In this document: in pieces, positions 9,936-21,161 of the stretch
Numbering within the stretch: the first letter of the stretch is position 1
Layout of the letters: each line of letters opens with the position of its first letter
Source of the DNA: Erwinia sp. E602
GTDB taxonomy: Bacteria > Pseudomonadota > Gammaproteobacteria > Enterobacterales > Enterobacteriaceae
NCBI RefSeq assembly: GCF_018141005.1
Contig: NZ_CP046582.1
Coordinates: forward strand, 4,278,001 to 4,342,000
Length of the DNA stretch: 64,000 bases
Reading direction: 5' to 3'
The notes under the pieces: generated by a model
The model's input: only the letters and a program-made list of their open reading frames with translations
What the model was told of the DNA's origin: nothing
Databases searched by the model: none
Position numbers and translations under genes: made by a program

Positions 9936-12900
9936 ATGTTACGTCTGATCCCTGCCCTGTTACTCGGCTGGAGCCTGCTCCAGCCGGTGTACGCCGCCAG
10001 CCTGCCCGATGCTACACAGGTCGGGCAGCAGCTTGAAGAAGCCAAAGCCGATAAATCCGCCGCCGGCCAGACCGATCGGGTCGAAGCGCTGCAGTCCACC
10101 CTTAACGCGCTGGACGAGCGTAAGCAGTCGCTGGCGCGTACTGCCGAATACCAGCAGGTTATCGACGACTTCCCGAAACTGACCCGCGAACTGCGTCAGC
10201 AGATTGCCGGACTGACCGACGGCAGTAAAGCGCCCCGCGCCAGTATGAGCGCCGCCGAGCTGGATCAGGAGATCCTGCAGGTGAGCAGCCAGCTGCTGGA
10301 GGAGCGCCGCCAGGCGCAGCAGGAGCAGGATCGCGCCCGGGAGATCAGCGATTCGCTTTCGCAGCTGCCGCAGCAGCAGAGCGAAGCCCGCCGCAGCCTG
10401 AACGAGATCGAACGCCGCCTGCAGGGGCAACCCACAGCCAACACGCCGCTGGGCCAGGCTCAGTTAGCCGCCCGTCAGGCGGAATCTGCCGCACAGAAGG
10501 CGCGGGTGGATGAGCTGGAGCTGGCGCAGCTCTCCGCCAACAACCGTCAGGAGCTGGCGCGGATGCGTGCCGAGGTGCACCAGCGCACCGCCAGCCAGAT
10601 GGACAGCTACCTGCAGGATCTGCGTAACCTGCAGAACAGCCAGCGCCAGCGGGAAGCCGAAACCGCGCTGGCCCGCACCGAACAGCTGGCGGAGAACAGC
10701 GGCGACCTGCCTGCCGGGATTGCCGAGCAGTTCCGCGTCAACCGCGAGCTCTCCGCCGCGCTGAACCAACAGGCGCAGCGGCTGGACCTGGTGGCCTCGC
10801 AGCAGCGCACCGCCGCCAACCAGACCCTGCAGGTGCGCCAGGCGCTGAGCACCATTCGTGAACAGTCGCAGTGGCTGGGCGTCTCTAACGTGCTCGGTGA
10901 AGCGCTGCGCGCGCAGGTCGCCCGCCTGCCGGATATACCGAAACCGCAGCAGCTGGACAGCGAAATGGGTGAGCTGCGCGTCCAGCGTCTGAAGTATGAG
11001 GATCTGCTGGAACACCAGCAGACGCTGCGCCAGCTGCGCCAGGACGACAACAGTAACCTGACCACAGAGCAGCGGCGCATTCTTGACGCGCAGCTGAAAA
11101 CCCAGCGCGAGCTGCTGACCTCGCTGCTCTCCGGCTGCGACAATCTGATTCTGGAAGTGACCAAGCTGAAGGTCGGCAACACCCAGCTGGTGGACGCGCT
11201 GAACGAAGTGAAAGAGGCCGCCCACCGCTACCTGTTCTGGACCGCCGACGTCAGCGCTATCGGCTTCAGCTTCCCGCTGGATCTGGCGCGCGACCTGCAG
11301 AAGCTGCTGTCGCTGGATACGCTGGGCCAGCTGGGCGGCGCGCTGGTGATGATGGTCACCAGCCGGGAGACGGTGCTGCCGCTGCTCGGTGCCGTGCTGC
11401 TGGTCGGCTTCAGCCTCAGCTCACGCCGCCACTTCCGCCGCTTCCTCGAACGGGCGTCCGGCAAGGTCGGCAAGGTGACGCTGGACCACTTCAGCCTGAC
11501 GCTGCGCACCGTCTTCTGGTCGATCCTGGTGGCGCTGCCGCTGCCGGTGCTGTGGGCGGCGCTGGGCTACGGCTTACAGCACGCCTGGCCCTATCCGCTG
11601 GCGGTAGCGATTGGCGACGGCGTCACCGCCAGCGTCCCGCTGCTGTGGGCATTTATGATCAGCGCCACCTTTGCCCGTTCGCAGGGGCTGTTTATCGTCC
11701 ACTTCCGCTGGCCGCAGGCCCGCGTGGCGCGGGCGATGCGCTTCTACACGCTGTGCGTCGGGCTGGTCGTGCCGTTGATCATGCTGCTGATCGCCTTCGA
11801 CAACCTCGAAGAGCGCCAGTTCTCACCGACGCTGGGCCGCGTCTGCTTTATTCTGATCTGCGGCGCGCTGAGCCTGGTGACCGTCAGCCTGAAACGCGCC
11901 GGCATCCCGCTGCACCTTGATAAAGAGGGCAACGGCGAGAACGTGATCAATAACATCCTGTGGAACGTGATGATCGCCATCCCGCTGGTGGCGGCACTGG
12001 CCTCGTGCATCGGCTATCTGGCTACCGCCCAGGCGCTGCTGGCGCGGTTAGAGACCTCGGTGGCGATCTGGTTCCTGCTGCTGGTGATCTACCACATTAT
12101 CCGCCGCTGGATGCTGATCCAGCGGCGTAAAATCGCCTTTGACCGCGCCCGCCAGCGCCGTGCAGAGATCCTCGCCCAGCGCGCGCGCGGCGAAGAGGAT
12201 CTGGCCGCCCAGCAGAGCGCGGCGGACAGCATCGATGTTGAAGAGCCGGTGATCGATCTCGATGCGATCAGCGCCCAGTCGCTGCGGCTGGTGCGTTCGA
12301 TCCTGACGTTAATCGCGCTGGTGTCGGTGATCGTGCTGTGGTCAGAGATCCACTCGGCGTTTGGCTTCCTCGAAAACATCCGCCTGTGGGACGTCAGCAC
12401 CACCGTGCAGGGCGTTGAGAGCCTGCAACCGATCACCCTCGGTTCGGTGCTGATCGCGATTCTGGTGCTGATTATCACCACTCAGCTGGTGCGCAATATG
12501 CCCGCCCTGCTTGAGCTGGCGCTGCTGCAGCACATCAGCCTGACGCCGGGCACCGGCTACGCTATCACCACCATCACCAAATATGTGCTGGTGCTGGTGG
12601 GCGGGCTGGTCGGCTTCTCGATGATCGGCGTTGACTGGTCGAAGCTGCAGTGGCTGGTGGCGGGTTTAACGCTGGGGCTGGGCTTCGGGCTGCAGGAGAT
12701 CTTCGCTAACTTCGTCTCCGGCCTGATTATCCTGTTTGAGAAACCGATCCGTATCGGCGATACCGTGACCATCCGCGATCTGACCGGCAGCATCACCCGC
12801 ATCAACACCCGTGCCACCACCATCACCGACTGGGACCGCAAAGAGATTATCGTGCCGAACAAGGCCTTTATCACCGAGCAGTTCGTCAACTGGTCGCTGT

Positions 12901-13271
12901 CGGACTCGGTGACCCGCGTGGTGCTGACCATTCCGGCGTCTGCCGAGGCCAACAGTGAGGAAGTGACCAACGTGCTGATGACGGCGGCACAGCGCTGCTC
13001 ATACGTGCTGGACACGCCGCCGCCGGAAGCCTTCCTGGTGGACCTGCAGCAGGGTATTCAGCTGTTTGAGCTGCGTATTCACGCCGCCGAGATGGGCCAC
13101 CGCATGCCGCTGCGCCATGAGCTGCATCAGCTGATCCTGCGCGGCTATCAGGAGCACAATCTGGAGATGCCGTTCCCACCGTTCCAGGTGCGTATGGAGA
13201 CGCTGGGTCGCAAAACGCCGGCCAGCAACGGTGCGCCGGCGGCACGCAACTACAAATCAGGTGGACTGTAA
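9936..13271 (+). CDS. mscM: Miniconductance mechanosensitive channel MscM (YjeP)
   Basis: Large MscS-superfamily channel that releases solutes under mild hypo-osmotic shock. The 1111 residues begin with a signal peptide (MLRLIPALLLGWSLLQPVYA), continue with a long periplasmic Gln/Ala/Arg-rich coiled-coil region (about 25-470), then about ten membrane segments, and end with the conserved MscS core: pore helix and beta domain around GLQEIFANFVSGLIILFEKPIRIGD, then FVNWSL and the C-terminal PFPPFQVRMETLGR. E. coli MscM is about 1107 residues. It is co-transcribed with psd, linking membrane lipid supply and membrane tension sensing. Confidence 0.95.
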   Translation: MLRLIPALLLGWSLLQPVYAASLPDATQVGQQLEEAKADKSAAGQTDRVEALQSTLNALDERKQSLARTAEYQQVIDDFPKLTRELRQQIAGLTDGSKAPRASMSAAELDQEILQVSSQLLEERRQAQQEQDRAREISDSLSQLPQQQSEARRSLNEIERRLQGQPTANTPLGQAQLAARQAESAAQKARVDELELAQLSANNRQELARMRAEVHQRTASQMDSYLQDLRNLQNSQRQREAETALARTEQLAENSGDLPAGIAEQFRVNRELSAALNQQAQRLDLVASQQRTAANQTLQVRQALSTIREQSQWLGVSNVLGEALRAQVARLPDIPKPQQLDSEMGELRVQRLKYEDLLEHQQTLRQLRQDDNSNLTTEQRRILDAQLKTQRELLTSLLSGCDNLILEVTKLKVGNTQLVDALNEVKEAAHRYLFWTADVSAIGFSFPLDLARDLQKLLSLDTLGQLGGALVMMVTSRETVLPLLGAVLLVGFSLSSRRHFRRFLERASGKVGKVTLDHFSLTLRTVFWSILVALPLPVLWAALGYGLQHAWPYPLAVAIGDGVTASVPLLWAFMISATFARSQGLFIVHFRWPQARVARAMRFYTLCVGLVVPLIMLLIAFDNLEERQFSPTLGRVCFILICGALSLVTVSLKRAGIPLHLDKEGNGENVINNILWNVMIAIPLVAALASCIGYLATAQALLARLETSVAIWFLLLVIYHIIRRWMLIQRRKIAFDRARQRRAEILAQRARGEEDLAAQQSAADSIDVEEPVIDLDAISAQSLRLVRSILTLIALVSVIVLWSEIHSAFGFLENIRLWDVSTTVQGVESLQPITLGSVLIAILVLIITTQLVRNMPALLELALLQHISLTPGTGYAITTITKYVLVLVGGLVGFSMIGVDWSKLQWLVAGLTLGLGFGLQEIFANFVSGLIILFEKPIRIGDTVTIRDLTGSITRINTRATTITDWDRKEIIVPNKAFITEQFVNWSLSDSVTRVVLTIPASAEANSEEVTNVLMTAAQRCSYVLDTPPPEAFLVDLQQGIQLFELRIHAAEMGHRMPLRHELHQLILRGYQEHNLEMPFPPFQVRMETLGRKTPASNGAPAARNYKSGGL

Positions 13272-13388
13272 CCGGGATGGCCGCAATGCTGCCGCGGAAT
13301 AGCCGCCGCTGAGCAGCGCCCGTCGGGCGTTTTGGGCAGGTGTTTTAGTGAGGCGCGATTGTCCGCGCCTCACTTATTTCTGCTGGCG

Positions 13389-14366
13389 TCAGCTGCGATC
13401 GACGCTGAACGCAATCACTTCACTGAGTTGTTCGGCCTTCAGCGCCAGCATCACGATACGATCGACGCCCAGCGCCACGCCGGAGCTCTCCGGCATGCCG
13501 TGGCTCAGCGCATCCAGCAGATTGGTATCCACCGGCTGCACCGGCAGGCCGGCGGCGGCGCGCTTGCGGTTATCCTGCTCAAAGCGCATACGCTGTTCGC
13601 GACTGTCGGTCAGTTCGCGGAAGCCGTTGGCCAGCTCCATTCCCCTGAAGTAGACCTCAAAACGTTCCGCCACCCGGTGATCTTCGGTACTGATCTCCGC
13701 CAGCGACGCCTGGGTAGCCGGGAAGTGATAGACAAACGCCGGCTTATCCAGGCCAATCTGCGGCTCCACGCCGAGCATAAACAGCAGCTGCAGCAGCGTA
13801 TCGCGATCCTCTTCGCGGTGGGCCAGATCCCCTGCTCCCAGCTTCTCCGCCGCTTCACGCAGCTGCGCCTTATCGGCAGAGAGCGGGTCAAGCTCCAGAT
13901 GGCGCAAAAACGCCTGCTGATAGGAGAGCGTTTCCGCCGGCGCGCACTCCAGCACCTGCTGCAGCAGGTCGTCCACCTCGTTCATCAGGCGGTACATATC
14001 GTAGTGCGGGCGATACCACTCCAGCATGGTGAATTCCGGGTTATGGTGACGCCCCATCTCTTCATTACGAAAACTGCGGCACAGCTGATAGATCGGGCCG
14101 CTGCCCGCCGCCAGCAGGCGCTTCATATGGTATTCCGGGCTGGTCATCAGATAGAGATCGAGCCCGTCGGAGGCTCCTGGCCCGACAAACCGTGTCTGAA
14201 AAGGGAACAGATGAACGTCGGTCACCGTCGCCTGGCTCATCGCCGGGGTTTCTACTTCCAGCACGCCACGATCGGCAAAGAAGCGCCGGATTTCAGCCAT
14301 AATCGCCGCACGCTTTAATAAATTGGCGATGGGTGCACTTGGCATCCAGCTGGCCGTATCGCTCAT
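13389..14366 (-). CDS. epmA: Elongation factor P--(R)-beta-lysine ligase
   Basis: LysRS paralogue that attaches (R)-beta-lysine to Lys34 of EF-P. Class II synthetase motifs are visible: [22 protein letters not shown] (motif 2, split here for reference to residues about 100-121) and [14 protein letters not shown] (motif 3). It lacks the anticodon-binding domain of LysRS. Start at 14366 ([12 protein letters not shown]) gives 325 residues, the same as E. coli. Its substrate efp and the aminomutase epmB are both within 2.6 kb. In E. coli frdABCD adjoins it; here blc follows directly. Confidence 0.96.
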   Translation of the reverse strand: MSDTASWMPSAPIANLLKRAAIMAEIRRFFADRGVLEVETPAMSQATVTDVHLFPFQTRFVGPGASDGLDLYLMTSPEYHMKRLLAAGSGPIYQLCRSFRNEEMGRHHNPEFTMLEWYRPHYDMYRLMNEVDDLLQQVLECAPAETLSYQQAFLRHLELDPLSADKAQLREAAEKLGAGDLAHREEDRDTLLQLLFMLGVEPQIGLDKPAFVYHFPATQASLAEISTEDHRVAERFEVYFRGMELANGFRELTDSREQRMRFEQDNRKRAAAGLPVQPVDTNLLDALSHGMPESSGVALGVDRIVMLALKAEQLSEVIAFSVDRS

Positions 14367-14529
14367 CTTTTCTACTCCGGAATCAGTCAGGGGCAGGAAG
14401 TCTACCTGTCCGTGCTGCAACACACAATTCTGCGCGACATATAAAGCGCTGCCGCCGTGCGCGGTGCGGAGAGCTGTTTTTGCCAGCAGCCGCTATACTC
14501 AAAAAAATAATCAAGAAAAGGAAGGATTT

Positions 14530-15054
14530 ATGTCACTGTGGAAAATGCTTACCGCGGGCGCCGGTGCGCTGCTGTCGGTGGCCTGCGCCCCCACCCCTCC
14601 GCAGGGCGTGACGCCGGTCAATAACTTTGACAGCGAGCGCTACCTCGGACGCTGGTATGAGATCGCCCGGCTGGATCACCGTTTTGAGCGCGGGCTGGAG
14701 CAGGTCACCGCCAGCTACAGCAAGCGTGATGACGGCGGGCTGAAGGTGGTTAACCGCGGTTATAATGTGAAGAAACAGCGCTGGCAGGAAAGTGAAGGTA
14801 AAGCCTACTTCACCGGGCCAACGGACCGGGCGGCGCTGAAGGTGTCGTTCTTTGGGCCGTTTTACGGCGGCTATAACGTTATCGCGCTGGATAAAAACTA
14901 TCAGCATGCGCTGATCTGTGGGCCAAACCGTGACTATCTGTGGATTTTATCGCGTACGCCGCAGATGGATGCCGGGGTAAAAGCGGAGCTGGTGGCTAAG
15001 GCACGCGGAGCAGGATTCGAGGTGGATAAACTGATCTGGGTTCGCCAGCTCTAG
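14530..15054 (+). CDS. blc: Outer-membrane lipoprotein Blc (bacterial lipocalin)
   Basis: Lipocalin that binds lysophospholipids and fatty acids at the inner face of the outer membrane. The 174 residues have a lipoprotein signal with lipobox SVAC (Cys19) and the lipocalin signature GRWYEIARLDHRFERG followed by SYSKRDDGGLKVVNRG. The ATG at 14530 is preceded by AAGGAAGG, so the upstream extension of the frame is not used. E. coli Blc is 177 residues. ampC and sugE, which flank blc in E. coli, are absent. Confidence 0.93.
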   Translation: MSLWKMLTAGAGALLSVACAPTPPQGVTPVNNFDSERYLGRWYEIARLDHRFERGLEQVTASYSKRDDGGLKVVNRGYNVKKQRWQESEGKAYFTGPTDRAALKVSFFGPFYGGYNVIALDKNYQHALICGPNRDYLWILSRTPQMDAGVKAELVAKARGAGFEVDKLIWVRQL

Positions 15055-15061
15055 CCAGCAT

Positions 15062-15083
15062 GGCCGGTGCGCAGGCACCGGCC
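15062..15083. terminator. Stem-loop between convergent blc and ecnB
   Basis: Arms GGCCGGTGC and GCACCGGCC around GCAG form a 9-bp GC-rich hairpin between the two stop codons. No strong T run, so its strength as a terminator is uncertain. Confidence 0.55.
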
Positions 15084-15094
15084 CGTCAAACTGT

Positions 15095-15226
15095 TTACTG
15101 GGTGCTTTTCTGAATGGCTTTGCCACCGGCCTCAACGTCTTCACCCACACCACGCGTGGTGTTACAGGCGGTTAATACCGATGAGAGCAGCAGCACAGAA
15201 ATTACAGCAAGAATACTTTTCTTCAT
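15095..15226 (-). CDS. ecnB: Entericidin EcnA/EcnB family small lipoprotein
   Basis: A 43-residue lipoprotein: signal peptide [20 protein letters not shown] then Cys21 of lipobox LTAC and a short Gly/Lys-rich tail ending in QKSTQ. Entericidin B is a bacteriolytic membrane lipoprotein in E. coli, normally opposed by the EcnA antidote in a tandem pair; only one member is seen here. GGACATTG upstream supplies a modest ribosome site. Position next to efp and blc agrees with the enterobacterial locus. Confidence 0.88.
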   Translation of the reverse strand: MKKSILAVISVLLLSSVLTACNTTRGVGEDVEAGGKAIQKSTQ

Positions 15227-15389
15227 AACAATGTCCTTTTATTCAGAGTTAAAGTACAGCAGTTAAAGCATAGCCGTAATTTTCCCGTGCGCCTGGCGGA
15301 GCGGGAGGAAATGTGAACAGGATGAAGAAACCGGGCGGGAACAGAGCAGGACTCAAAGCCCGGCGACGCCGGGCTCTGCGAATTCAGGC

Positions 15390-15956
15390 TTATTTAACGC
15401 GTGAAACGTATTCGCCAGAACGGGTATCAACTTTAATCACTTCACCAATCTGCACGAACAGTGGCACTTTAACCACGGCGCCGGTGCTCAGGGTGGCTGG
15501 CTTGCCGCCGGTACCGGCAGTATCGCCTTTCAGGCCTGGGTCAGTATCGGTGATTTCCAGCTCAACGAAGTTCGGTGGCTGCACGGCAATAGGACGGCCG
15601 TTCCACAGGGTCACGATGCACTCGGCGTTGTCCAGCAGCCATTTTGCCGCTTCGCCAACGGTTTTCTCTTCAACAGGGTGCTGTTCGAAGGTTTCCGGGT
15701 GCATAAAGTGGAAGAACTCACCGTCGTTGTACAGGTAGTTCAGGTTGGTATCAACCACGTCAGCGCCTTCAGCAGAGTCGGTAGACTTGAAGGTTTTCTC
15801 AACGCGGGTACCGGTCAGCAGGCGACGCATTTTAACGCGAGCGAATGCCTGGCCTTTGCCTGGCTTAACGAACTCGCTTGATTCGATCGCATAAGGCTCG
15901 CTTTCGAACATGATTTTAAGACCGGGACGGAAATCGTTGCTAGAATAAGTCGCCAT
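15390..15956 (-). CDS. efp: Elongation factor P
   Basis: tRNA-shaped factor that enters the ribosomal E site and rescues stalling at polyproline. The 188 residues contain three beta-barrel domains and the modified lysine Lys34 in the loop [10 protein letters not shown] (residues 30-38). EpmA and EpmB, which build and attach beta-lysine, are encoded on either side, so the complete modification route is in this window. It diverges from epmB with 41 bases between starts. Confidence 0.98.
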   Translation of the reverse strand: MATYSSNDFRPGLKIMFESEPYAIESSEFVKPGKGQAFARVKMRRLLTGTRVEKTFKSTDSAEGADVVDTNLNYLYNDGEFFHFMHPETFEQHPVEEKTVGEAAKWLLDNAECIVTLWNGRPIAVQPPNFVELEITDTDPGLKGDTAGTGGKPATLSTGAVVKVPLFVQIGEVIKVDTRSGEYVSRVK

Positions 15957-15997
15957 AAAGGCCCTCTACAATTTATTACTGGTACTAAGCCAAAAAA

Positions 15998-17026
15998 ATG
16001 GCACACATTGTAACCCTAAAACCCCCCGTCCGAGAAGATTGGTTACATCAACTTGCCGATGTAATCACCGATCCCGATGAATTATTGCAGCTTTTAGCGC
16101 TGCAAAACCACCCGGAGCTGGCTTCTGGTGCCGGTGCCCGTCGTCTTTTCGCACTCAGGGTGCCGCGCGCGTTTGCGGCACGCATGCAAAGGGGCGATCC
16201 GCACGATCCTTTACTGCTGCAGGTGATCACCTCACAGCAGGAGTTTGTCGACGCGCCGGGTTACAGTACCGACCCGCTCGATGAGCAGAGCAGCGTGGTG
16301 CCGGGTCTGTTACATAAATATCGCAATCGTGCGCTGTTACTGGTTAAGGGCGGCTGCGCCGTTAACTGTCGTTACTGCTTCCGCCGCCATTTTCCCTATG
16401 CGGATAATCAGGGCAACAAGCGTAACTGGCAGCAGGCGCTAGAGTATATCCGACAGCAGCCGGAACTGGATGAGATTATTTTCTCCGGCGGTGACCCGCT
16501 GATGGCGAAAGATCACGAGCTGGACTGGTTGATCGGCGAACTGGAGCAGATCCCGCACCTGAAACGGCTGCGCATTCACAGCCGCCTGCCGGTGGTTATT
16601 CCAAAACGCATCACCGAAGCGCTGTGCCAGCGGCTGGCGCAGTCGCGGCTGCAGGTGCTGATGGTTACCCATATCAACCACGCCAACGAGATCGACGACG
16701 AGCTGCGCGACGGTATGCGCATGCTGAAGCGCGCCGGGGTCACGCTGCTCAACCAGAGCGTGCTGCTGCGCGGCATCAATGACGATGCCACCACGCTGGC
16801 GGCGCTGAGCAATGCGCTGTTTGACGCCGGCATCCTGCCCTACTATCTGCACGTGCTGGATAAGGTGCAGGGCGCAGCCCACTTCTACGTTTCCGACGTA
16901 CAGGCGCGCGCTATCGTGCGTGAGCTGCTGGCAAAAGTGTCCGGCTATATGGTGCCAAAGCTGGCGCGGGAAATCGGCGGAGAGCCCAGCAAAACGCCGT
17001 TAGATTTGCAGCTGCGCCAGGAATAG
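15998..17026 (+). CDS. epmB: EF-P beta-lysylation protein EpmB (lysine 2,3-aminomutase type)
   Basis: Radical-SAM, PLP-dependent enzyme that converts (S)-alpha-lysine to (R)-beta-lysine for EF-P. The SAM-cluster cysteines are C120, C124 and C127 in GGCAVNCRYCF. A PLP lysine is expected in the C-terminal VPKLAREIGGEPSKTP. Length of 342 equals E. coli YjeK. It diverges from efp and shares its short regulatory gap. Confidence 0.96.
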   Translation: MAHIVTLKPPVREDWLHQLADVITDPDELLQLLALQNHPELASGAGARRLFALRVPRAFAARMQRGDPHDPLLLQVITSQQEFVDAPGYSTDPLDEQSSVVPGLLHKYRNRALLLVKGGCAVNCRYCFRRHFPYADNQGNKRNWQQALEYIRQQPELDEIIFSGGDPLMAKDHELDWLIGELEQIPHLKRLRIHSRLPVVIPKRITEALCQRLAQSRLQVLMVTHINHANEIDDELRDGMRMLKRAGVTLLNQSVLLRGINDDATTLAALSNALFDAGILPYYLHVLDKVQGAAHFYVSDVQARAIVRELLAKVSGYMVPKLAREIGGEPSKTPLDLQLRQE

Positions 17027-17161
17027 TGCCAGTGCCCTGAGCCAGCAGACACCCGGTACGCGCTGCGAGAGGTTGCTGCCGGTTCCGGTGCCCGGCGTTC
17101 CGGATATACCCGATTGCCCGATAGTTGGGGTGTGGCTTCCTCAGTATGTCACCCCACAAGC

Positions 17162-17374
17162 GCCAACAGGCTACCAGCAGAGCAGACAACGCAGAACGTT
17201 AAGCGATGGGAGCCTGTACACGGAGCAAAGCATCGCGGGCCAGGGAAGGCCCGCGCTGAGCTGTCAGGGATGACGTTTTTTGCGTCTTTGCGCAGTGTAC
17301 AGGCTCCCTGAGCTGGCCCCCCAGCCAACAGGCGACCAACAGGCAACTCTGAACGTAAAGCGAAGGGAGCCTGT
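17162..17374. repeat. Intergenic palindromic and direct repeats between epmB and yjeI
   Basis: Perfect 13-bp inverted arms GGGAGCCTGTACA (17208-17220) and TGTACAGGCTCCC (17296-17308) define a 101-bp element that contains a smaller hairpin GCGGGCC...GGCCCGC. The segment leading into the left arm (from GCCAACAGGC at 17162) recurs as a diverged direct copy from 17324 to GGGAGCCTGT at 17374. It is not ERIC or classical REP by sequence. The 17027-17425 gap otherwise shows no gene. Confidence 0.65.
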
Positions 17375-17425
17375 CACAGCGTCAACAGGCGAGAAGACAA
17401 CCTGACAGTCTTCAGATGAGTGCCG

Positions 17426-17773
17426 TTATGGGCACTTATACACCTGACCGCTCATTTTGCTGTCCAGCGGGGCGAAGCTTGACCAGATGTTCTGGGTTGG
17501 GCTGGTTGCGCCGTAAATCACGTTACCGCCCAGCTCTGCCGCACGGTTACGCAGATCGTTGGCCGCGCCGCGCAGCGAGCTGCCTTCACCACCGGTGCCG
17601 GTAAACCAGTTGCTCTGGCTGCCGGTAACGTTACCCAACAGCTGGCACTGGCTGGACGGCTGCTGATCGACAAAGCTGACCTGCTGCCCGGCGGCCGACA
17701 GACCGTTGGACGAACTGCTGCAACCCGCCAGCATCACGGCGGCAAACGAGAGTCCCAGAACCTTGATACGCAT
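17426..17773 (-). CDS. yjeI: YjeI/DUF4156-family lipoprotein
   Basis: A 115-residue lipoprotein of unknown function. The signal peptide MRIKVLGLSFAAVMLAG precedes the lipobox cysteine (LAGC), followed by a Ser-rich stretch and a small domain with LRGAANDLRNRAAELGGNVIYG. I chose the second methionine (17773) because the signal begins there; four more codons are possible upstream. It lies beside groL, as in E. coli. Confidence 0.85.
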   Translation of the reverse strand: MRIKVLGLSFAAVMLAGCSSSSNGLSAAGQQVSFVDQQPSSQCQLLGNVTGSQSNWFTGTGGEGSSLRGAANDLRNRAAELGGNVIYGATSPTQNIWSSFAPLDSKMSGQVYKCP

Positions 17774-17955
17774 TTTAATCCCCATGTTTTTTCATCTGAG
17801 TCAGGCCGAAGCGTAACAGAAATCTAAGAAAAGTCCTGTTCATTCTTTGCCTTACGCTGGCCGCTATTGGTCAGGTGGTAATCTGTGCTCTTACTTATAC
17901 CTTTTTAGCCGGTAAAAGAGAAACAGAGCTTATCGGCACCCGGCGCACAAAAGCA

Positions 17956-17988
17956 AACGGCCTGCCAGTCATAGACTGGCAGGCCGTT
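17956..17988 (-). terminator. Terminator of groSL
   Basis: Perfect 15-bp arms AACGGCCTGCCAGTC and complement around an ATA loop, followed on the minus strand by TTGCTTTTG. It lies 37 bases past the groL stop. Confidence 0.8.
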
Positions 17989-18025
17989 CAGGTGTATTCC
18001 CGGCAAACGACCGGGAACAGGGCGA

Positions 18026-19693
<1,668 letters not shown>

Positions 19694-19718
19694 TTATGTT
19701 CAGTGAGTTACGCGTTAA

Positions 19719-20012
19719 TTACGCTTCAACGATCGCCAGGATGTCGTTTTCAGAGATGATCAGCACTTCTTCGCCGTCGATCTTCTCAGTCTTCGCGCCG
19801 TAACCTTCGCTGAAGATCACCACGTCGCCAACCTTAACGTCCAGCGGCTTCACTTCGCCATTTTCCAGGATGCGGCCGTTACCGACTGCCAGAACTTCCG
19901 CACGGGTTGATTTACCCGCAGCAGAACCGGTCAGCACGATGCCGCCAGCAGATTTAGATTCAACTTCTTTACGCTTAACAATCACACGGTCGTGTAATGG
20001 ACGAATTTTCAT
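19719..20012 (-). CDS. groS: 10-kDa co-chaperonin GroES
   Basis: Heptameric lid of GroEL. The 97-residue form starting [14 protein letters not shown] at 20012 matches the family and has AAAGGAGAGCT immediately upstream; the 18-codon upstream extension is not conserved. The mobile loop (about 17-32, [14 protein letters not shown]) that docks on GroEL is intact. Confidence 0.99.
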   Translation of the reverse strand: MKIRPLHDRVIVKRKEVESKSAGGIVLTGSAAGKSTRAEVLAVGNGRILENGEVKPLDVKVGDVVIFSEGYGAKTEKIDGEEVLIISENDILAIVEA

Positions 20013-20091
20013 TGATAGCTCTCCTTTGAGAAGTCCAATCAGGCATTGTTGGGATGAACCGGGCAACGGGCAACCGGCCTCGTGACGAATG

Positions 20092-20122
20092 AGATAGGGC
20101 CGGGGGGGGCGGCTTTCAAGGG
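20092..20122 (-). promoter_or_regulatory. Sigma-32 (heat-shock) promoter of groSL
   Basis: Minus strand: CCCTTGAAA (-35) at 20122-20114, then a C-rich spacer of about 14 bases and CCCTATCT (-10). This resembles the E. coli groE heat-shock promoter elements CTTGAA and CCCCAT. Confidence 0.75.
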
Positions 20123-20190
20123 CCGGCGATAAAAATTTTTACCGTTACGGCAAAACGGCGTTTTTCTGGTCTATTTGCGCACAACTACAC

Positions 20191-20225
20191 AAAAAAAGAC
20201 GGCGCGCCGGTTGAGGGGCGCGCCG
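20191..20225 (-). terminator. Terminator of fxsA
   Basis: Arms CGGCGCGCC and GGCGCGCCG (20200-20208 and 20217-20225) with a run of seven T on the minus strand (20197-20191). About 20 bases past the fxsA stop. Confidence 0.85.
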
Positions 20226-20245
20226 CAGCAGAACGACTGAGGGAT

Positions 20246-20707
20246 TTAGCGTGGTTTATCGTCGCTGTCGTCATGCTCAATCAGGCGGGTCTCTTTACGC
20301 TGATACTCACCGTCAACGGTAAAGCCGGCACTGCGGGTGCCCGCCCCGCCCCACACCCGCAGGTGTGGCATCAGCCGTAAGGTCAGGATCTTCTGCACCG
20401 GCGGCAGCAGCAACAGCAGCCCGATAAAGTCGGTGAAGAAGCCCGGCAGCAGCAGCAGGAACCCCGCCAGCACCAGCGAGACGCTTTTAATCATCTCGGC
20501 GGCCGGGCTCTCACCGGCGTTCATCTTCTGCTGCATCAGCATGAAATTCTTCATGCCCTGGTTCTTCACCAGCGAGATACCGATGCAGGAGGTGAAAATC
20601 ACCAGCAGCATGGTCAGCAGTACGCCCAGCACGTGGGCGACCTGGATAAAGAGCGAAATCTCGATCCACACCAGGGCAAAAATAACTAACAACGGTAACC
20701 AGCGCAC
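20246..20707 (-). CDS. fxsA: FxsA family membrane protein
   Basis: Small inner-membrane protein, 153 residues. Two N-terminal membrane segments (about 4-45, MRWLPLLVIFALVWIEISLF onward) and two in SLVLAGFLLLLPGFFTDFIGLLLLLPP are visible, followed by a charged cytoplasmic tail ending in EHDDSDDKPR. E. coli FxsA overproduction relieves F-plasmid exclusion of phage T7; the normal role is unknown. Located between groS and aspA as in E. coli. Confidence 0.92.
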   Translation of the reverse strand: MRWLPLLVIFALVWIEISLFIQVAHVLGVLLTMLLVIFTSCIGISLVKNQGMKNFMLMQQKMNAGESPAAEMIKSVSLVLAGFLLLLPGFFTDFIGLLLLLPPVQKILTLRLMPHLRVWGGAGTRSAGFTVDGEYQRKETRLIEHDDSDDKPR

Positions 20708-21161
20708 CGGTCTCTCCTGTATTTGTTGCCGCTCCGCCTGAGGCAGAACAGCATAAAATGGCGATCGTCACGATCCTGAGTATAAGAGATGGGCACGACC
20801 GGTGCCGTTTTCAACCGGATATGTGGAAATTCATTCGCCGGATCCTTTTGTCGCGGCTATCACCTATGATGGTAACGGGTTCACGCGCGCCATCATTTAA
20901 GTGATCTGCGTTACGCTTTTGCACTGTAGCCGAATATGATCGTGCTGGCGTGCTGGCAAACGGATAAAATGTTGCTACCGGTGTTCCACGGCCCGGTAAT
21001 ACCCCGTAACGCAGCAGAAATATGGTGATTGTTGCTGACATTTTAGACAAGGGGGGTGCGCAGGATGGGCATTGCCCTGGCCGTCAGCCGGTGACTGAGA
21101 TTTTGCGTTGCAGGCGCTTAAATTGTGATGATTTTCCGGCAGTTCTGACAAGAAGGTTCTC
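20708..21161. other. Divergent fxsA/aspA control region
   Basis: About 450 bases without a convincing gene. It must contain promoters for both directions. I see a CRP half-site-like TTGTGA at 21124-21129 but no full palindrome. Confidence 0.5.
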
